Counted from the first letter of the stretch, positions 1 through 7,699 are shown. The stretch: DNA of 21,438 nucleotides from JAMXLO01 sp046735215 (GCA_046735215.1 JBKPSV010000066.1:1-21438); one strand, 5' to 3'. The notes: generated by a model from the sequence alone, not told the origin. Numbers and translations are program-made.

Positions 1-60
1 GGAGCCATTGGGGCATCGTGCCTTCACCTTGGCAACGGTTGCGGAATCGGGAGGCCGGTC

Positions 61-252
61 CTATTGGCTTGGAACGGCGATCCTCGGCGATCGGAGGTTG
101 CTGATAAGGTCGCACGCCCACTCGTCGCCTGCGGCACAGTCCTCTTGCACCCGGAGCATGAAACTCGGCCGACGAGGCTGACAAGCTGCAATCGTGAGCA
201 GCGCGATGAGCAGCGACACGCCACAAGCACCAACGACGACCGATTGCCTCAT
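61..252 (-). CDS. small putative lipoprotein, 63 aa
   Basis: The predicted protein begins with a basic residue pair and a hydrophobic segment of about 18 residues ending in a lipobox (I-A-A-C), so it is probably a lipid-anchored envelope protein. The mature part is only about 40 residues. It contains two cysteines in the pattern C-A-A-G-D-E-W-A-C-D-L, which recalls the Cys-containing Sel1-like repeats of some secreted proteins; a single short repeat is weak evidence. I chose the internal ATG at 252 because the signal peptide starts there. The longer frame reaching 423 adds a cysteine-rich, non-signal-like extension. No clear Shine-Dalgarno sequence precedes the ATG. Function unknown. Confidence 0.6.
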   Translation of the reverse strand: MRQSVVVGACGVSLLIALLTIAACQPRRPSFMLRVQEDCAAGDEWACDLISNLRSPRIAVPSQ

Positions 253-490
253 CGAACGACGAGTCCCGTATCGTCCCACACACCAGATCAGCCGAGCAGT
301 CTCCGATCCTGCGCATGATCCGCAAGCCGCATTCTGCCCATCGATGGGCACCAATGCTACCCGATGCAGGCTTCGTTCGATGCATTCTCCCGCGAAATCC
401 GCGAGTAAGGTTTGCCGCCGCACACCTAAGACTGATGAACAACGGACCGCCCGCGACGGCCGTTCCCGTCCCTCCTCTTGGTCGTGCTGC

Positions 491-1150
491 TCAGGTCAGG
501 TTGCGTCGCCGTTCAAGCTCGGCCTCGGTGGGGTCCGCCAGTTGGAAACTCCCTGTCTTGACCTCGCCACTCGGCTTGTAGACCGCGACGATCACCCCGG
601 TAGGGTAGGATTGCGACTCTACCAGTGTAAGGCCGGAAGGAATTGCGCCGGCACCGAACAGTCGCTTCCCCTTGCCTAGCAATACCGGGAAGATCAGCAC
701 GCTGAACCGGTCGACAAGATCGTTCGACCACAGCGTCTGCAAAAGTTCGCTTGAACCTTGAACAAGAAGGTCCGGGCCGTCTTCGGCCTTCAACGCCCGC
801 AGCGACGCGACGGTGTCGGCGCCCAGCAGCTGGCTGTTGTGCCATGTCAGCCTCGGTCTCGAGCGAGAAGCGACGAATTTCGTTACCCGGTTGAATACAC
901 TGGCGATTGGGTCGCCCGGGTCTGTGACATAAGGCCAGTGTGCCGCAAAGATGTCATAGGTCTTCCGGCCGAGCAGCAGGTCAAATGGGCGGCCAAAGAT
1001 CTCGCCAAGGGAGGCGCCAAGTGCTTCGTCGAAATGCGGGGCGGTCCAGCCTCCCAGGGTGAAGCCTCCGGTCGGGTCCTCCTGCGGGCCACCCGGCGCC
1101 TGCATGACACCGTCGAGGCTGGTGAATGTGGCAGCAATGATCTGACGCAT
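491..1150 (-). CDS. dihydrofolate reductase family protein (RibD C-terminal-like)
   Basis: This 219-residue protein has the layout of the DHFR-like/RibD C-terminal family. It opens with the beta strand and loop R-Q-I-I-A-A-T-F-T-S-L-D-G-V. G-R-K-T-Y-D (61-66) follows, then a Q-G-S-S-E-L-L-Q-T-L nucleotide-binding segment (131-140) and the late L-L-G-K-G-K-R-L-F motif (157-165). Such proteins are NADPH-dependent reductases of mostly unknown substrate; they are not the classical folate enzyme FolA. A GTG at 1165 would add five residues, but the ATG at 1150 gives the usual family N-terminus. It stands alone between hypothetical genes, so the context does not reveal a substrate. Length is normal and the frame is intact. 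Confidence 0.9.
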   Translation of the reverse strand: MRQIIAATFTSLDGVMQAPGGPQEDPTGGFTLGGWTAPHFDEALGASLGEIFGRPFDLLLGRKTYDIFAAHWPYVTDPGDPIASVFNRVTKFVASRSRPRLTWHNSQLLGADTVASLRALKAEDGPDLLVQGSSELLQTLWSNDLVDRFSVLIFPVLLGKGKRLFGAGAIPSGLTLVESQSYPTGVIVAVYKPSGEVKTGSFQLADPTEAELERRRNLT

Positions 1151-1302
1151 GTCGGTCTTACTCACGTGTGGTTTTGCTGAACCAAGGACGCGGCAAAATG
1201 CGCCCCGCCGACAAGGCCAACAAAGAATTCTTCGCGAGGCGTGCGCCGCTCAGACGAGGTTGGAGTCCATATGGAAGGTCACACCAGGCGGGCGGGCAAC
1301 TG

Positions 1303-1566
1303 CTATTTCCCTCGCGTGTCCGGCGTCGGGAAGACGAGACCCCTGCCCCTGATCCACTCGAAACTGGTGAAGTCCATATCGTCTATGATGACGACCCGCG
1401 CTGTAAGGCCGATTTTCGCGCTGACCGAGTCAGTCAGCGCCGTTGCCGTGCGAACCGCCGTTGTATGGTCCGCGAATCGCTCGACGAGTTCCCATTTCCC
1501 GTCTGCAAAGAAGCGATAGACGTAGAGTTCACCGGTCATCGGATTGGTTCGGCTCCCGATTGCCAC
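1303..1566 (-). CDS. hypothetical protein, 87 aa
   Basis: I do not recognise a named family. The sequence nevertheless looks like a folded protein, with alternating strand- and helix-like stretches: Y-V-Y-R-F-F-A-D-G-K-W-E-L, then a helix around A-V-R-T-A-T-A-L-T-D-S, then A-R-V-V-I-I-D-D and a C-terminal F-E-W segment. There is no signal peptide or membrane segment. The first start is GTG at 1566. An ATG at 1539 would give M-T-G-E-L-Y and may be the true start; neither has a good ribosome site. It lies downstream of an unexplained 380-base gap and shares orientation with the DHFR-like gene, 152 bases away. Confidence 0.6.
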   Translation of the reverse strand: MAIGSRTNPMTGELYVYRFFADGKWELVERFADHTTAVRTATALTDSVSAKIGLTARVVIIDDMDFTSFEWIRGRGLVFPTPDTRGK

Positions 1567-1947
1567 TGCGGGAGGGGCGAATGGCAGCTAGCCCGGACGC
1601 CGTTACCGGCGAGCACCCTCGACGATTTGCGGTCGTCACAGGACGGCAATCTCCCCCGCATCCCGATTACACCGGGATATTCTATCGTGCCTCGCGAGTC
1701 GCGTGCATGGCTCACCGACGTCGCAACCAAGTCAATCGGGAATTGCGAGCCTTGCTGCGGCAAGCGGCCGACGCCATGCGGTGGCCAAGCTGCCCGACGC
1801 GAACGCCGCTGCCACTACACAAGCGCTGTCGGAGTGCACGTCCCAAGCACGTCCTCTGGCCGGTCAGATTCTTGGTCCTGATGTGCCTTGGATCACAGCG
1901 CACGGGGCTTGCTGTCGCCATTCTCGCCGGACGGAGGGAGAAGACCT
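1567..1947. other. intergenic stretch without a convincing gene
   Basis: About 380 bases separate the 87-residue hypothetical gene from the small ORF at 1948. Long plus-strand frames cross it, but their translations are rich in Arg, Pro and Ser and lack recognisable domains. It probably contains the promoters of the flanking genes and perhaps degraded sequence. I could not pick out a specific promoter. Confidence 0.4.
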
Positions 1948-2028
1948 ATGCGCACCTATCTAACCGCCGCAGGTATGGCATTTGGTCTCGTGGGGGTATG
2001 GGCTGCGCTGGTACCGTTGCTGACGTGA
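1948..2028 (+). CDS. very small single-helix membrane protein, 26 aa
   Basis: The ATG is preceded by a strong purine-rich ribosome site (GGAGGGAG, seven bases upstream). The 26-residue product M-R-T-Y-L-T-A-A-G-M-A-F-G-L-V-G-V-W-A-A followed by L-V-P-L-L-T is almost entirely one hydrophobic helix with a positive N-terminus, so an inner-membrane microprotein is likely. Short proteins of this look, with a G-x-V-x-W-A-A-L-V-P-like core, seem familiar to me from related bacteria, but I cannot name a family. It lies between an unexplained stretch and the broken FUSC gene, so it has no obvious partner here. Confidence 0.5.
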   Translation: MRTYLTAAGMAFGLVGVWAALVPLLT

Positions 2029-2084
2029 TCCCGGCCGCCGCAGCTCTCTGTATTTGCTTCCGTCAGCCTTCCCGGCGTGTTTTC

Positions 2085-2636
2085 TCACTGGTCCCCGTCT
2101 CGCCGCGGTCCGGCGGTCGGAGCGAGGCCCGAGGCAGCCGCCGGAGATCCGATCAGGAAGATAGCCAGGAACAGGATCAGCAGCCCGAGTGACACGCCTG
2201 CGAACCTGTCGATCCCGGGCAGGATACTTTCCGGCGGACCCGAACCCTGGACGAGTGTGATGATGAATACGACGCCGGCCTGGGTACCGACGTAAGTCGC
2301 GTCATGCGTGCCATGCTGCAAGTAGGCGAACAGCCATACGCCGCATGCAAGCGCGCTCATCCACGACAGCACGATACTGAAGCTCAACCCAAGCAACGCC
2401 AGAGCCAATAGACCTCCCAGGAGGCAGCCAAGGAGTCTGTGCAACCCTCGCTCGATAACGCGACGGTGCGTCGCGTGCAGGTCAGTCATCACCGGCGTGG
2501 CGAGAACAGCCACAAGAGTGATCGCCATTTGTGATGCGCCGGGCAGATCAAAGGCGCTCCAGACGACCGGCAGCAGTGCGACCGTCACCCCCGATCGGAT
2601 CGCGTGCATCACGATTGGCAGCCCGCGGCCCAGCAA
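2085..2636 (-). pseudogene. FUSC family transporter remnant (C-terminal half only)
   Basis: The frame encodes a run of hydrophobic helices typical of the second half of aromatic-acid or fusaric-acid exporters of the FUSC family (AaeB-like). Motifs include M-A-I-T-L-V-A-V-L-A-T-P-V and the basic R-R-V-I-E-R-G-L-H-R-L-L-G loop before a glycine-rich helix. Full proteins of this kind have about 650-700 residues and twelve helices. Here the first half is missing. The FUSC frame stays open upstream of the TTG at 2636, to about 2704, where it abuts the end of the membrane fusion protein homology. There is no proper start codon or ribosome site. I read it as the 3' remnant of a transporter gene after an internal deletion. 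Confidence 0.8.
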
Positions 2637-2680
2637 GTCCGACCAATGCAGAACCGGCGCATCGATTGGAGCCTTCTCGA

Positions 2681-3277
2681 TCAGCAGCTTCGCAACCGCA
2701 ATGGCGGCGAATCAATGGCCGCGTTGTGCACTGCCAGCATCCGCTGCGCCCTCGCTACCGCTGCTTCGGATGCATCGGCGTCCGCGCGCGCCCGCCCTAA
2801 CACCTCGTTCGCTGTATCCAACTCCTGCACCGAAGCGGTCTGGTCGGTGGCCAGCCGCGCTATGCGTTGCTGATTAACGTCGGCTAGATTTCGTGCGGCC
2901 ACTGCGGCGGTTGAGGCGTCCTGTGCCTCCGCGATACTATCGCCGTCCGCCTGCGCCTGGGCGTTTGCCGCTGCCAACTCCGCCTTTCGCGCATCGAACG
3001 CGAGCTGGAACGGGGCGGGATCGATGGATACCAGCAGATCGCCTCTGTGGACCTGCTGATTGTCATGTATGTGGACGGCAGCGATCTGCCCGGTGACCTG
3101 TGGTGACAACGCGACCAGGTCGGATTGCACATAGGCGTCGTCGGTATAGGCGACGAAGGTCGTCAGCGTCTCCCAGCCAATGAACAGCAGCAGGACGGTG
3201 CCGGCAGCCAGAAACAACTTGCGTGGCGTCGATAGCCGCCCAGCGGCGACCTGGTTGGCCGGCGGTTCGCTGGTCAA
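2681..3277 (-). pseudogene. HlyD/EmrA-like membrane fusion protein, 3'-truncated
   Basis: The translation shows a single N-terminal membrane helix (K-L-F-L-A-A-G-T-V-L-L-L-F-I-G-W). It is followed by the hallmark Y-T-D-D-A-Y-V-Q-S-D, then V-T-G-Q-I-A-A-V-H-I-H-D-N-Q-Q-V-H-R-G-D-L-L, the biotinyl-lipoyl-like half-motif of EmrA/AaeA periplasmic adaptors. A coiled-coil region follows. The second half, including the second lipoyl motif and beta barrel, is absent: homology stops near A-V-H-N-A-A-I-D and a short nonsense tail leads to TGA. The plausible start is TTG at 3277. The frame continues to 3472, but that part is antisense to an IS630 relic and is not adaptor-like. It would have worked with the FUSC transporter downstream. 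Confidence 0.8.
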
Positions 3278-3365
3278 GCTTCGCTTGGAGCGATCGGCCG
3301 CTTCAACCCGACCGTGTCTCCACCAATCACGAGGACGCCCCGAACAATTGCCGCGGAGCTCATAG

Positions 3366-3590
3366 TGGCCGACCATCTCGAAAGCACAAGGTCGCGGGCG
3401 TGCGCAGGGCAGTCGACATACGCGGCGCCAACTTCCGGTTCCTGCCTGCATACTGCGCTGATCTGAACCCAATCGAGCTGGGGTTCAGCAAGCTCAAATG
3501 ACAGCTGCGTTCAACCGCCGCCCGCACCGTCGATGTGCTCCGGCATGCCTGCGACCAAGTGCTCCACCAGTTCGATCCCGCCGAATGCAG
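3366..3590 (+). mobile_element. IS630-type transposase relic
   Basis: The frame covering about 3380-3498 encodes H-K-V-A-G-V-R-R-A-V, then F-R-F-L-P-A-Y-C-A-D-L-N-P-I-E, then F-S-K-L-K. This is the C-terminal DDE endonuclease block of IS630 transposases, with the catalytic Glu after D-L-N-P-I. A TGA at 3499-3501 interrupts it. The same frame then continues with Q-L-R-S-T-A-A-R-T-V-D-V-L and F-D-P-A-E-C, which also match the family C-terminus. Just upstream, V-A-D-H-L-E-S lies in a neighbouring frame, suggesting a one-base loss near 3382. The N-terminal two thirds of the element are not visible, and I found no terminal repeats. It is inactive. Confidence 0.75.
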
Positions 3591-3684
3591 TGGTTGCCGT
3601 GACGAGAAACCCCAGTTCAGCCGCAGTTGATTGCATCAGTAGCGGGGAGGCTTTGCTCCTGGTCACCCGATTTCCACGCAGGGT

Positions 3685-4431
3685 TCAGCCTTTGGCGCGA
3701 CGGCTGAAGAGGAAGTCAGACTGCAAGCAACGACCTGCACTGTCGAACACCGGGTTGTTCACCGCAACGAGCGAAAACCCCTTGCAGAACAGCAAACGCA
3801 CGACCTCATCCGCCAGCGCCTGTCCATGGTAAAGGGTCACGAACGAAACTTCAGCATAGATGAAATCCATGACATCAAGAAGCTGGCCACAGCCTTGCAG
3901 TGCAAGGAGTTCGTATCCCTGGACATCGAGCTTGAGCAATGCTGGCCTGACAATGTCAGCGGCACTCAGAATCTCGTCCAGCCTGCTGACTGCGACAGAC
4001 TCGGTTCCGACCGTCTCGGCGCCAGCAGCGAAGCGAACCTGCTCCTCGCTGACAGGAAGCAGCGATGAACTGTCGTCATCCTTGGACACATTCATTGCCG
4101 TCTGATCAACCGTCCGCGGGCCGATCGCACAGCGGCGCAGTGTGGTCTGTGCGTCCCCATGAAACAACTTCTCGAATACGGCTGCGGGACGCGACAATGG
4201 TTCGAACGCGTAGATTCGCGTATCCGGATGGAGCGTGCGCATGAGCAGCGAGAACTGGCCAACGTTCGCACCCACATCGATCAGCGTGGCGGGCGCGATG
4301 CCTTTCATCAGTTCGAGATGCTCGACGGACGCCGCCACACCGTGCAGCAACCCACGGCGGAAGCCATGCGATGGGAGCAGCCGCATCAGCTTGCGCAGCT
4401 GCCGGAGTCGGTTTCTGATCAAGGCTTGCAC
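3685..4431 (-). CDS. FkbM family SAM-dependent methyltransferase
   Basis: This 248-residue protein carries the FkbM methyltransferase pattern. I-D-V-G-A-N-V-G-Q-F (51-60) is the SAM-binding loop, and F-E-P-L-S (76-80) holds the acidic residue that binds the SAM ribose. L-K-L-D-V-Q-G-Y-E (166-174) is the diagnostic late motif. The family O-methylates sugars, polyketides or other acceptors; next to a sugar transferase gene, a role in modifying an extracellular polysaccharide is likely. The first 35 residues are basic and may form an amphipathic leader. The start is GTG at 4431 with only a weak upstream AGG. It follows the sugar transferase after 81 bases in the same direction and is probably cotranscribed. 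Confidence 0.88.
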   Translation of the reverse strand: MQALIRNRLRQLRKLMRLLPSHGFRRGLLHGVAASVEHLELMKGIAPATLIDVGANVGQFSLLMRTLHPDTRIYAFEPLSRPAAVFEKLFHGDAQTTLRRCAIGPRTVDQTAMNVSKDDDSSSLLPVSEEQVRFAAGAETVGTESVAVSRLDEILSAADIVRPALLKLDVQGYELLALQGCGQLLDVMDFIYAEVSFVTLYHGQALADEVVRLLFCKGFSLVAVNNPVFDSAGRCLQSDFLFSRRAKG

Positions 4432-4512
4432 GAGAAGTACCTGAACCGAACGATAACTACGGGAGCGACGTCAGTTTCGCAAATCCCATCTGCTGGGGGC
4501 GATGACGCCGCA

Positions 4513-5187
4513 TCAGCGCGCCCCTTCACCACCTAACACAGCGGGTATAGTCCTCCACAGCACGATCATATCGTGCCAGAATGACCAGTTATCGACGTAC
4601 CATGTGTCGAGCTGCACGCGTCTTTCATAGGAAATATCGCTGCGGCCGCTGACCTGCCAGAGGCCGGTCATCCCCGGACGCACGGCGCAGTACTGGGTGA
4701 AGCCTTCGCCGTACAGGGGAATTTCGCTCTCCACGATAGGACGTGGCCCGACCAAGCTCATCTCCAGGCGAAGTACATTTATCAGCTGGGGCAGCTCATC
4801 AAGGCTGCTGTTTCGCAAGAAGCGCCCCACGCGGGTGACTCGCGGATCATTGGTCAGTTTCCGGATTGCCGCCCACTGCGCTGCCATGCTGCTGTCCCTT
4901 GCGAGGACCTCAGTCAGCACACGCTCGGAATCCGGTACCATCGTGCGAAACTTCAGGCAATTGAACGGGCGTCCGCCTGCACCGATACGCTTGTGTGCGT
5001 AAAACGCGGGACCACCGTCGAGTCGAATAATGAGCACGATGATGAGAAGCGGTATGCTCACGATGGCCAGGAGAAGCGCGGCGGCCAAGACATCAAAGGC
5101 GGTCTTTGCAAGCCGCCTGCTCCACGCTTTTGCGCCGAACACGGCCTTACACCGTGGACGCGCAACCAGGACCTTGTCGGAGATCAA
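4513..5187 (-). CDS. bacterial sugar transferase (ExoY-like polyprenyl-phosphate glycosyl-1-phosphate transferase)
   Basis: The 224-residue protein has one N-terminal hydrophobic segment (about 31-54) followed by the catalytic domain of the bacterial sugar transferase family. Motifs are K-F-R-T-M (79-83), D-E-L-P-Q (130-134), M-S-L-V-G-P-R-P (143-150), R-P-G-M-T-G-L-W-Q (170-178) and L-D-T-W-Y-V-D-N-W-S (193-202). Members move a sugar-1-phosphate from a nucleotide sugar to undecaprenyl phosphate at the inner membrane, which starts exopolysaccharide or O-antigen repeat units. The short form without extra N-terminal helices resembles ExoY/RfbP core enzymes. The start is probably TTG at 5187, because an in-frame stop lies a few codons upstream; GTG near residue 16 is an alternative. 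Which sugar is used cannot be told from sequence alone. Confidence 0.92.
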   Translation of the reverse strand: MISDKVLVARPRCKAVFGAKAWSRRLAKTAFDVLAAALLLAIVSIPLLIIVLIIRLDGGPAFYAHKRIGAGGRPFNCLKFRTMVPDSERVLTEVLARDSSMAAQWAAIRKLTNDPRVTRVGRFLRNSSLDELPQLINVLRLEMSLVGPRPIVESEIPLYGEGFTQYCAVRPGMTGLWQVSGRSDISYERRVQLDTWYVDNWSFWHDMIVLWRTIPAVLGGEGAR

Positions 5188-5320
5188 ATCACTGACGCGC
5201 TAGCTAAATCAGAAGCCGGCCAAAGTGGCGACACTCCTGTTCGGCTTTCACTTACAGGCGTGGCCACGGGCATCCAGCGTTCAGCGGACATGAACCTTGT
5301 CATTAATCTGATGTTAGTAA

Positions 5321-5348
5321 ATTATCAATCCGCATTGATTCTCGTCAA
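5321..5348 (-). promoter_or_regulatory. candidate sigma-70-type promoter of the sugar transferase unit
   Basis: Reading the minus strand, TTGACG (5348-5343) and GATAAT (5326-5321) are separated by 16 bases. They lie in a distinctly AT-rich patch within otherwise GC-rich DNA. The predicted transcript would have a leader of about 125 bases before the sugar transferase start. The match is by eye only. Confidence 0.45.
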
Positions 5349-5379
5349 TCTTCTCACATAATTTTGATTGCAGATCAGC

Positions 5380-5968
5380 ACCGGATGGCCAAACGAGACT
5401 GTGCCTTGAGCTGTGTACGATCGATCACCGGTGGAAGGCCACGTTCGTGCCCTCGCGCAAGGAAGGCAAATGATTTTGTGGCATGGCTGCTTACTCTGTC
5501 TCACCCGTGGTAGACGCCGTCATCACAACTGACGGTGGACCGCATGATGGTCCGTGAAGCGACAGAGACTATGCAGTTGAGGCCGCTTCGTTTGCCGTTG
5601 AGATTACCGTTCCTCTAACTGGTGCCGCTCGCGACTTCAGCGCTAACCCCGATCGCAATAGTTGTAGCCGGACGCTCCCAAAGAAGCCCAGGGCACGTAA
5701 GGAGCAGTTGGGGTCGGGAGGGCGCGCGGACTGGCAGCTCGGTTCCTGCAGGTTCTCGCTAGCCGGTGCACCGCCCTGATCGATCAGGTCAGTTGCGTGG
5801 CGCGTGCCAACCAGATGGTGCGCTAAGTCTACAGGCTCACATTCACGATGGAGTCGCGACCACGCGCGTTTGAAAGGCATGAAAACAGGGGATCAAGCAC
5901 ACATCCGGGGGATGGGGGAGGAAGAAGCAGTTTGAAGGCTACAGAGGGCGAGGTTTGCCGCGAAGTCG
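5380..5968. other. non-coding or degraded stretch
   Basis: I find no supported gene between the AT-rich promoter patch and the small helical protein gene. A minus-strand frame of 103 codons (5569-5880) exists, but its composition and lack of motifs suggest chance. A short perfect inverted repeat GGACC-7-GGTCC lies near 5533-5550 without a T-tract. The stretch may be eroded sequence, like the region around 3300-3600. Confidence 0.4.
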
Positions 5969-6169
5969 TCAGTGTTGCTGCAAGCTACCGCAGTGGGGCT
6001 TCTTGGCCGCTTCATCGAAGACGCTGCATGCCAAGGTAAGCAGGTGCTCTGCGGTGTCGGTATAGCCGGCCCGGTCGGCGTCCTGAGCAAGGGCAATCAG
6101 ACGATCGGATAAGACCAGTTCACTCACAGTGGCCTTCTGTAGTGTTCCGAGCTGTGTCCCGACAGTCAT
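5969..6169 (-). CDS. small alpha-helical protein, 66 aa, LSD-x16-AE(H/Q)LL type
   Basis: The ATG is preceded by a good ribosome site (AGGGGA, six bases upstream in the minus-strand reading). The protein is mostly predicted helix, with L-S-D-R-L at 20-24 and A-E-H-L-L at 40-44, and has no signal peptide or membrane segment. The same two motifs with identical spacing occur in the 100-residue protein at 9044-9346, so the two appear to be paralogues. No biochemical function is known to me. The paired helices suggest a small helical-bundle or TPR-like interaction module. It follows a ribbon-helix-helix gene by 48 bases on the same strand and may be cotranscribed with it. Confidence 0.65.
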   Translation of the reverse strand: MTVGTQLGTLQKATVSELVLSDRLIALAQDADRAGYTDTAEHLLTLACSVFDEAAKKPHCGSLQQH

Positions 6170-6217
6170 GGCATTCCCCTGCGGCGATGTATCTTCTGAA
6201 AGGATGCAACCTGCGGT

Positions 6218-6535
6218 TTATGAAGGCCTTAACAAAGGTGGGAGGAACTCGCACAGAGCAAGGACGCGCAGTGCGGAGGCCAGAGGCCGCGCTGCATTCC
6301 GCTGGGCATCCGTCGCCGCGACCAACGCAGTCAGGCTCTGCTGACGGGACGCCGCGATATGCATGAGTGCAGTCCAAAACTCCTGTTCCAGCGCAACGCT
6401 GGTCCGGTGACCAGCGAGCGAAAAGCTCCGCTTGATCAATGCGCTCAGGCGACGCCTCCTGCCGCCCCGAACGCAGTGACGCGAGGCCCAACGCCCGCCC
6501 CGAAACCGCCAAACGTCGCCTGCTTCACCTTGCAA
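6218..6535 (-). CDS. ribbon-helix-helix domain protein (RHH_4-like)
   Basis: Residues from about 35 onward match the short ribbon-helix-helix family found in many alphaproteobacteria. The strand K-R-S-F-S-L-A-G-H-R-T-S-V-A-L-E is followed by helix E-F-W-T-A-L-M-H-I-A-A, then S-L-T-A-L-V and a closing S-A-L-R-V-L-A-L. The fold usually forms dimers that bind DNA through the N-terminal strand, so a small transcriptional regulator is likely. The frame opens at TTG 6535, but the first 30 residues are atypical. Real translation may begin at CTG 6448 or TTG 6439, just before I-K-R-S-F. None of these has a strong ribosome site. It precedes the 66-residue gene in the same direction. Confidence 0.65.
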   Translation of the reverse strand: MQGEAGDVWRFRGGRWASRHCVRGGRRRRLSALIKRSFSLAGHRTSVALEQEFWTALMHIAASRQQSLTALVAATDAQRNAARPLASALRVLALCEFLPPLLRPS

Positions 6536-6646
6536 CCCTCACACGTACAGTGAGCCGATCGTCAACGTAGCGTTATAGACGATTTGAGGGGCCGCTGCCC
6601 ACGAACTTGCACAACCGCTCCGAGCTTCGGGAGAGCGTCCGCGCCG

Positions 6647-7699
6647 TCAGATCGGCATGAAGCAGCTTAGCTGGTTGCAGGCCCAGCGGGCTGCATCGGC
6701 CACCACCGGATCGGCATCCTGGGTCAGCCGCCTAGCCACCGGGAGCAACGCTGAATCCGCTGAATTTCCAATCGCTATCAATACATTGCGGAGGAATCGA
6801 TCGCGTCCAAGCCGCTTGATCGGGGAGCCACTGAACATGGCGCGAAAGGCAGCGTCATCCAACTGGGCAAGTTCAGCAAGTCGCGGCGCCCTCAGCTCGG
6901 CTCTTGCGTACAACTTTTCGTGTGTTGTTGGCCGGGCGAACCGGTTCCACGGACAGACGGCCAGGCAGTCGTCGCAGCCATAGATCCGGTTGCCGATCAG
7001 CGGCCGCAGCTCCGCCGGAATCGGACCGCGGTGCTCGATCGTGAGATAGGAGATGCAGCGCGTGGCATCGAGCCGGTACGGGGCGGAAAAGGCGTTGGTG
7101 GGACAGACGCTCAGGCAGCGGCTGCAACTGCCGCAATGGTCCGTCTCGGGCTCATCTGAGCCGATCTCGAGCGTGGTGTAGATTTCGCCCAGGAACAGCC
7201 AGGAACCGTGACTGCGCGAGACCAGGTTGGTGTGCTTTCCCTGCCAGCCGATGCCGGCCCGCTGCGCCAGCGGCTTTTCCATCACTGGCGCAGTATCCAC
7301 GAACACCTTTACCCCGGCGCCGAAGCGCGCGACCAGGTACTGGGCCAGGTGCTTCAGCATGCCCTTGACGAGATCGTGGTAGTCGCGGCCCTGCGCATAC
7401 ACCGAGATACCGCCGCGATCGGGCAGGCCGAGCGTCGCCAGCGGGTCGCGGTCCGGTGCATAGGACACCCCGGTTGCGATCACGCTCCGTGCGTCCGGCC
7501 ACAGCCCGCAGGGGTCACTGCGCTCGTTGGTGCGAGAGGAGAGCCAGCCCATATCACCGTGCTGACCTGCAGCGAGGAAGGCTGCGAGGCGCTCGCGAAC
7601 CTCCTGCCCAAGCGCGGCCCGGCTAAACCCGACGGCATCGAAGCCGATCGCCAGCGCCCGCTCCCGGATCAGCGGCTTCGGATCAACCGCTTGGGTCAC
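6647..7699 (-). CDS. queG: epoxyqueuosine reductase QueG
   Basis: QueG performs the last step of queuosine synthesis, reducing epoxyqueuosine to queuosine in tRNA, using cobalamin and two [4Fe-4S] clusters. The 350-residue protein has the family order: an N-terminal cobalamin-binding half containing D-T-A-P-V-M-E-K (probable catalytic Asp), then two ferredoxin-like cysteine motifs (C-G-S-C-S-R-C-L-S-V-C-P and C-D-D-C-L-A-V-C-P-W-N). A C-terminal HEAT-like repeat follows around A-D-P-V-V-A-D-A-A-R-W-A. All cluster cysteines are present and the length is normal. The start is GTG at 7699 with a weak upstream site. The gene is divergent from nrdB, and the two starts are under 90 bases apart. Confidence 0.96.
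   Translation of the reverse strand: MTQAVDPKPLIRERALAIGFDAVGFSRAALGQEVRERLAAFLAAGQHGDMGWLSSRTNERSDPCGLWPDARSVIATGVSYAPDRDPLATLGLPDRGGISVYAQGRDYHDLVKGMLKHLAQYLVARFGAGVKVFVDTAPVMEKPLAQRAGIGWQGKHTNLVSRSHGSWLFLGEIYTTLEIGSDEPETDHCGSCSRCLSVCPTNAFSAPYRLDATRCISYLTIEHRGPIPAELRPLIGNRIYGCDDCLAVCPWNRFARPTTHEKLYARAELRAPRLAELAQLDDAAFRAMFSGSPIKRLGRDRFLRNVLIAIGNSADSALLPVARRLTQDADPVVADAARWACNQLSCFMPI

Noticed and set aside
1443..2192. Long plus-strand frame of 249 codons
   Set aside because: It runs antisense to the 87-residue gene, is Arg/Ser/Pro-rich, has no domain, and overlaps the better supported small ORF at 1948 in another frame.
3278..3472. N-terminal extension of the membrane fusion protein frame
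   Set aside because: It is antisense to the IS630 relic and lacks adaptor features, so it is probably fortuitous open frame.
5569..5880. Minus-strand frame of 103 codons
   Set aside because: No motif, no ribosome site and a composition like neighbouring chance frames in GC-rich DNA.
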